Notes under the pieces: model-generated
The model's database searches: none
What the model was told of the DNA's origin: nothing
The model's input: only the letters and a program-made list of their open reading frames with translations
Shown: positions 59,649-64,000 of the stretch, piece after piece
Layout: each line of letters begins with the position of its first letter
Position numbering within the stretch: position 1 is the stretch's first letter
Made by a program: the position numbers and the translations under genes
Assembly (NCBI GenBank): GCA_032654645.1
Contig: JAULAW010000003.1
Span: 62,001-126,000 of the forward strand
Length of the DNA stretch: 64,000 nucleotides
Direction of reading: 5' to 3'
Source: CAITJF01 sp032654645
GTDB lineage: Bacteria; Pseudomonadota; Gammaproteobacteria; Burkholderiales; Gallionellaceae

Positions 59649-60755
59649 ATGAAAGCCCGTAGCGATTTTGTGGGACGTCTGACCCAATGGTTGGGCATAG
59701 CGCTGGTTGCTGCCTTGGCGGCTGGTTGTGCCACAAGCACGGAGCGTGGTGTTCTTAATTATGGCATCACATCAACCGAAACCAATCGTCTGACATGGCC
59801 TTCGAAGGGTGAGGCTGAGATACCCCGTTATGCATATGCCGGTGAGCTCACTGGCGAAGAAAATTTCCGCGCACCACAGGAGAAAAAAACAGGATCCAGC
59901 GCTTTCTTTCAATGGCTTATCGGGTTGTTTGATTTTGAACCCGCGCCGGTAATATTGCAGCGACCCCAATCAGGTGTGGTGGATGAGAATGGGCGGATTT
60001 TTGTTACAGACACCAGTCGCCAAGTAGTATTAGTTTTTGATCCGCTGGAAGGCCGTCTTATTGAATGGGAGAGTGCGGCAACAGCCACACATTTTGTCGC
60101 ACCAGCGGGTATAGCACTTGGAACGGCGGGCGAGGTTTACGTCGCAGACTCTGATTTGGGTATCGTGGCGCGGCTTAACCAGAAGGGGGAGAGCATCAGT
60201 GTCGTCGGAAGGGGCGAGTTGCGCCGCCCGGTCGGTGTGGCATTCGATGCTGTAACACAACGGCTCTATGTCGTTGATACTCACGACCACGACATCAAGG
60301 TGTTTGATACAAATGGCCGACTATTGCGCACGTTGGGCCAGCGTGGCGAAAAACCAGGTGAATTCAACTACCCGACTTATCTTGCGCTGGCAAACGGCAG
60401 GCTTTACATAACTGACACCATGAATGCGCGGGTGCAGGTGATTGAGGCTGAAACCGGTGAGCCCAAGCAGATCATTGGTGAGCGCGGGATGAATGTGGGC
60501 AACCTGGTGCGTCCCAAAGGTGTGGCTGTGGACAAAGAGGGTAATGTTTATATTGTCGAGTCGTATTACGATCACCTGCTGGTGTTTAATAACAGTGGCC
60601 AATTCCTGATGCCTATCGGTGGCACGGGAAATAAGATCGGTAATTTCTATCTTCCATCCGGTGTGTGGATAGATGCGCATAACCGGATTTTCGTGGCCGA
60701 CATGTTCAACGGACGCGTGGCGCTGTTCAAATTTTTGGGCGGAGAAGCAGAATGA
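59649..60755 (+). CDS. NHL-repeat propeller lipoprotein
   Basis: A 368-residue protein with a lipobox-like LAAGC, Cys at about residue 27. After a spacer come five or six NHL units (RPVGVAFDAVTQRLYVVDTH, GEFNYPTYLALANGRLYITD, LVRPKGVAVDKEGNVYIVES, NFYLPSGVWIDAHNRIFVAD), giving a six-bladed propeller. NHL proteins occur in several extracellular-electron-transfer clusters and probably support assembly or docking of the multihaem proteins. GAGGG lies upstream of the ATG. Confidence 0.9.
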   Translation: MKARSDFVGRLTQWLGIALVAALAAGCATSTERGVLNYGITSTETNRLTWPSKGEAEIPRYAYAGELTGEENFRAPQEKKTGSSAFFQWLIGLFDFEPAPVILQRPQSGVVDENGRIFVTDTSRQVVLVFDPLEGRLIEWESAATATHFVAPAGIALGTAGEVYVADSDLGIVARLNQKGESISVVGRGELRRPVGVAFDAVTQRLYVVDTHDHDIKVFDTNGRLLRTLGQRGEKPGEFNYPTYLALANGRLYITDTMNARVQVIEAETGEPKQIIGERGMNVGNLVRPKGVAVDKEGNVYIVESYYDHLLVFNNSGQFLMPIGGTGNKIGNFYLPSGVWIDAHNRIFVADMFNGRVALFKFLGGEAE

Positions 60756-60880
60756 ATAATTCAAGGTGGCACTCAATAAAATATTTTCTGTTTCTGCAGG
60801 GAGTGGTCACACGTTTGCCCTTGAACTTTGTAAAACTGTTCGGTTTCAATCGCCGAGAATCATACTGGAGCAGGGTGGAA

Positions 60881-63607
60881 ATGATAAGGGACAGTAGCGA
60901 AAGCTCACGCACGTATATAGGCCGGAGCAAATGGAAGCGGCTGGCGGGACTCATTCTGGCTTATGCTGTCCTTTCCTGCGGCAGCGCATTTGGCGGTCGT
61001 ATTTCGGATATACGTGGCACCAAGCACAACCTGTCTGCTGAAGCTGCTGGGACTACCACACCATCCGGTGGCAGTGTTCCAACCCGCGCTGTCAAAGCCA
61101 CAACCGAAACCCAAGTCTGCGTCTTCTGCCACACGCCTCATGGCGCCACACTGGCCGTTGCGCCGCTTTGGAATCGCAAGCTTTCCAATGCGACCTATGC
61201 GACCTACACATCCTCCTCGCTGGATGCCACAGCCATATTGGGCACACAGCTCGACCAACCAGGCGGCAGTTCCAAACTTTGCCTGTCTTGCCACGATGGC
61301 ACCTTGGCCATTGGTAATGTGAACGTGTTGAACGGAATGGGAGGGGAGAATAGACAACAGGCGATCACCATGACCGGCACCAGCGGCGCCAGCGGCGTGA
61401 TGCCGGCAGGCAGCGGCACTACCACCGGCTACACGCGCAATCTGGGGATCGATCTTACCAACGATCACCCGATTTCGGTAACTTACACCAATACCCTGTC
61501 TCTCCGTGACGGTGAGTTGCGCGAACTTGACCCTAACCAGAAATACCCGGTTAACTCGGGTGCAATCATCGGAATCCGTAATCCTGGTCTCAGTCCCAAG
61601 GCGCCCTTGGAGCCGACAGGACCCAGCAGCGTTGGGCAGGTTCAGTGCTCCGCCTGCCACGATCCGCACATGCGAGAGACCAATGCATCTTTGGGTAACC
61701 AGAAGTTTCTGCGATTGAACCGTTTCCAGGAATCGGTAGCGACCTCTACCTACAGCAGCGTGAATGATATTGGCTGCGTGGCCTGCCATGACAAGAATCA
61801 GGGAAATGCTGGGGTCTGGGCTTACTCGGCTCATGCCAACAATCAAGTTGCCACGCAGACCTATACCGATACGGCGGCCATCCTGCGCGAATTCCCGACG
61901 GTTGTAGGTGATGGCGCTTCGACCAACTTGCCGGTGTGGAAAGCGGCCTGCCTGAATTGTCATGACACACACACCGTCCAAGGCAGTCGCAGATTGGTAC
62001 GGGAAGGTACTGACAGTACCGCGACACCCAAGGCTGGAGGTGCATCGGCGATTGAGGAGACATGTTTCCAATGTCACTCCAATAATATCAACACCGCGAT
62101 TACGCCGCTCACCAACATGCCGGATATCAAGTCCGATTTCGCGCTTTCCAGACATCAGCCGATCACTTTGGTAGATCAAGGGAATATCCCCACAGAAGCG
62201 CATGACATCGGCGGCAATTTTTCCGCAGCGGGAGCTCCATATGAGTGGGTGGATTGCTCTACTATGGTCAACAAATGCGGGGCAGATTTTGTCGAAAAGC
62301 GTTCGAAGCTGGGTGCGGGAACAAACAATCTCGCCAATCGCCACGCTGAATGCACCGATTGCCATAACCCGCACCGGACTGTGAAATTCAATTCTTTCCT
62401 CGGCAATGGGGGAAGCTTGTCCGGCACTCCTGACGCAACCGGCACACATTTGCACACCGATAGTGCTGGCTACACCCACACCAATATTGCTTCGGGCGCG
62501 TTGCGCGGCACGTTTGGTGTGGAGCCGGTGTACTCGTCCGCTTCCTTCGATAACTTGCCTTTTGGCTACGATGTCAAACGCGGCGATCCCGGGGTGAGTT
62601 CAGACACGTCAGTGCGCGCGACCTACGTTACCCGCGAGTACCAGGTTTGCCTGAAATGCCATTCGGATTATGGCTACAGTGACGATAATGTTGCTGAAGC
62701 AATTGCTCCTCCTAGCCGTCCACCGCTGGGCGGTGCCGGGCTGACACCGCAAAATACCAATGGGCTGTATTACTACACCAACCAGGCGAAAGAGTTTCAG
62801 GCGCCGTTCACGCATACAGGGGATTTTGCAAAAATGGATTCGGGAGCCGCCGCCCCATACGCCAACGGTATCCAGGTCAACTATCGCAGCTGGCATCCGG
62901 TGATGGGCGGCACTGGGCGCACTGCCGCAGTCCGTGGCGGCATTACACCCACCTCGGTGTTTACGCTGCCGTGGAGCAACGACGTGGGTAATCAGACCAT
63001 GTACTGCGACGATTGCCATGGATCTAACGTAATTTCGGCTACCTCGGTGATCCCTGATTTTGGAAAATCCTGGGGCTCCCACGGATCGGGCAACAACTTT
63101 ATCCTGAAGGGCGCGTGGAACTCGTCCACCGGCAGTGGGCAAACGACGGGGCTATGTTTCAAGTGTCACGATTACAATACGTATGCGGCTGGCGGGGGCG
63201 CGCAAACCGGTTTCTTTCTTGGAGGGGAGCCGACAGGCCCCACCAAAATAGACGGACACCAGCTGCATTTTAACAAAATCGGCAGAATGGTTTGCAACTG
63301 GTGCCATGTGGCTGTGCCCCACGGCTGGAAAAACAAGGCATTGCTGGTGAACCTGAACGACATCGGCCCCGAAGCAGGACTGCCTGCGGGCACCGAGGTG
63401 CGCAATAACACGACAGCGGCTTACAACGCAGCACCTTATTATTTGAACGCAGTGCTCAAGGTGGTAAATTTTGCTCCTAGCGGACAATGGAAGGCGGCTG
63501 ATTGCGGTTCCCCCGGCGCGCAGGGCAACGGACAAGTTGGCTTGGCCTGGATGAGCGCGACTGGTGCCCCTCCTATTAACAACGAGAACTGCGCCACTCC
63601 TCCGTGA
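60881..63607 (+). CDS. Exported 11-haem c-type cytochrome
   Basis: A 908-residue protein from the ATG at 60881, chosen because a signal peptide (KRLAGLILAYAVLSCGSAFG) follows at normal distance; the frame is open from 60752. I count eleven CXXCH sites in order: CVFCH, CLSCH, CSACH, CVACH, CLNCH, CFQCH, CTDCH, CLKCH, CDDCH, CFKCH, CNWCH. The N-terminal ~230 residues are paralogous to the tetrahaem protein at 48856. Several sites are followed by DxH/PH (doubled-CXXCH style), with many free His as distal ligands. No lipobox is seen. It is the largest haem protein of the cluster and the best candidate for the outward-facing wire. Confidence 0.93.
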   Translation: MIRDSSESSRTYIGRSKWKRLAGLILAYAVLSCGSAFGGRISDIRGTKHNLSAEAAGTTTPSGGSVPTRAVKATTETQVCVFCHTPHGATLAVAPLWNRKLSNATYATYTSSSLDATAILGTQLDQPGGSSKLCLSCHDGTLAIGNVNVLNGMGGENRQQAITMTGTSGASGVMPAGSGTTTGYTRNLGIDLTNDHPISVTYTNTLSLRDGELRELDPNQKYPVNSGAIIGIRNPGLSPKAPLEPTGPSSVGQVQCSACHDPHMRETNASLGNQKFLRLNRFQESVATSTYSSVNDIGCVACHDKNQGNAGVWAYSAHANNQVATQTYTDTAAILREFPTVVGDGASTNLPVWKAACLNCHDTHTVQGSRRLVREGTDSTATPKAGGASAIEETCFQCHSNNINTAITPLTNMPDIKSDFALSRHQPITLVDQGNIPTEAHDIGGNFSAAGAPYEWVDCSTMVNKCGADFVEKRSKLGAGTNNLANRHAECTDCHNPHRTVKFNSFLGNGGSLSGTPDATGTHLHTDSAGYTHTNIASGALRGTFGVEPVYSSASFDNLPFGYDVKRGDPGVSSDTSVRATYVTREYQVCLKCHSDYGYSDDNVAEAIAPPSRPPLGGAGLTPQNTNGLYYYTNQAKEFQAPFTHTGDFAKMDSGAAAPYANGIQVNYRSWHPVMGGTGRTAAVRGGITPTSVFTLPWSNDVGNQTMYCDDCHGSNVISATSVIPDFGKSWGSHGSGNNFILKGAWNSSTGSGQTTGLCFKCHDYNTYAAGGGAQTGFFLGGEPTGPTKIDGHQLHFNKIGRMVCNWCHVAVPHGWKNKALLVNLNDIGPEAGLPAGTEVRNNTTAAYNAAPYYLNAVLKVVNFAPSGQWKAADCGSPGAQGNGQVGLAWMSATGAPPINNENCATPP

Positions 63608-63681
63608 CGATAGCATCAGGAGTGAGGGTCGAGGATCGGGAAGTTATTCCCCATCCCTCGGCTCCCAGTTCTTAGTCAATA

Positions 63682-64000
63682 ATTCCCGATACTCAATCGA
63701 TCCTGAAGTTTCTCGCCTCCCTTAAGCTTACTCTGGTTATTCTCGCTGCTTTGGGAGCGGCGATTCTGGGTGCCTACCTGTCTGAAGTACCCAGCACTTG
63801 GGCGTTGGCCGTCCCGCTCGCCGCATTCGCGGTGAACCTTGCTGCGGCAGTAGTGACCAACCCGGTGTTTCGGCATCAGATTGCCTTGCTGGTGTTCCAT
63901 CTGGCTCTCATTACCATCGTGCTGCTGATTGCGGTCGGACGGCTCACCTACCTCAAGGGTCAGTTGGAACTGGCCGAAGGTGAAGTGTTCGATGGGCAAC
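63682..64000 (+). CDS. ResB/CcsB-like cytochrome c maturation protein (3' truncated by window)
   Basis: The plus-strand frame encodes KFLASLKLTLVILAALGAAI, the typical first helix of ResB. A second helix and a third (IALLVFHLALITIVLLIAVG) follow, then RLTYLKGQLELAEGEVFDG. ResB works with CcsA/ResC to ligate haem to exported CXXCH proteins (System II), a fitting partner for this cluster. No ATG, GTG or TTG occurs in frame before the first helix. After the stop at 63673-63675 the only candidates are ATA (63679), ATT (63682), ATC (63700) or CTG (63703), so the start is unresolved. Confidence 0.82.
   Translation, partial: MPDTQSILKFLASLKLTLVILAALGAAILGAYLSEVPSTWALAVPLAAFAVNLAAAVVTNPVFRHQIALLVFHLALITIVLLIAVGRLTYLKGQLELAEGEVFDGQ

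Overview
The window looks like a chromosomal segment of a betaproteobacterium, perhaps a relative of the Gallionellaceae iron oxidisers. That assignment is an inference. It rests on the Pil-Chp chemosensory genes, the betaproteobacterial look of the housekeeping genes (lnt, pyrC, rho, trxA, rpmB/rpmG) and a porin-multihaem cytochrome cluster of the kind used for extracellular electron transfer. No rRNA, tRNA or CRISPR array was seen.

Layout. 1-6.2 kb: the end of a type IV pilus chemosensory operon (pilJ-like receptor, then chpA). 6.2-8.25 kb: pyrC on the minus strand, followed by a small islet (72-residue ORF plus a BrnT/BrnA toxin-antitoxin pair) closed by a second, diverged copy of the pyrC 3' end. 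8.6-10.4 kb: lnt and a GIY-YIG nuclease. 10.4-36.1 kb: a long plus-strand glycan and protein-modification locus. 36.3-39.8 kb: a small OB-fold-like periplasmic protein and a giant LVIVD beta-propeller. 39.8-48.1 kb: a RelE-toxin relic, an orphan HyfB-like membrane subunit, rpmG/rpmB, rho, trxA, NnrS and an ISAzo13-type insertion sequence. 48.1-64 kb: the predicted electron conduit.

The main discovery candidate is at 15.4-20.4 kb. Five translationally coupled genes (APS-kinase-like, SAM methyltransferase, PEP-synthase-like with a swivelling His, class I glutaminase, nucleotidyltransferase) match, family for family, the Campylobacter jejuni pathway for O-methyl phosphoramidate capsule decoration (Cj1415-Cj1420). 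Directly upstream, and also coupled, are two TPR proteins with closely similar N-terminal halves: one ends in an O-GlcNAc-transferase (GT41) domain, the other in a sulfotransferase-fold domain. Because the Campylobacter pathway ends in a 3'-phosphonucleotide donor, a PAPS-like molecule, the TPR-sulfotransferase is a plausible phosphoramidoyl transferase acting on a protein or glycoprotein. The rest of the locus (split transketolase, epimerase-glycosyltransferase fusion, GtrA, DPM1-like GT2, three TMTC-like GT-C/TPR membrane proteins, methyltransferases) fits envelope or protein glycosylation.

The conduit at 48.8-64 kb encodes a tetrahaem cytochrome, a Sel1 protein, a PpiC-type foldase, an approximately 808-residue predicted outer-membrane barrel, four c7-like triheme-domain cytochromes arranged as two mirrored pairs, a helical periplasmic protein, an NHL-propeller lipoprotein, an 11-haem cytochrome and the start of a ResB cytochrome-maturation gene. 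That is 28 visible CXXCH motifs. Three 109-bp MITE copies and several REP-like hairpins are scattered through the window, mainly around the conduit.
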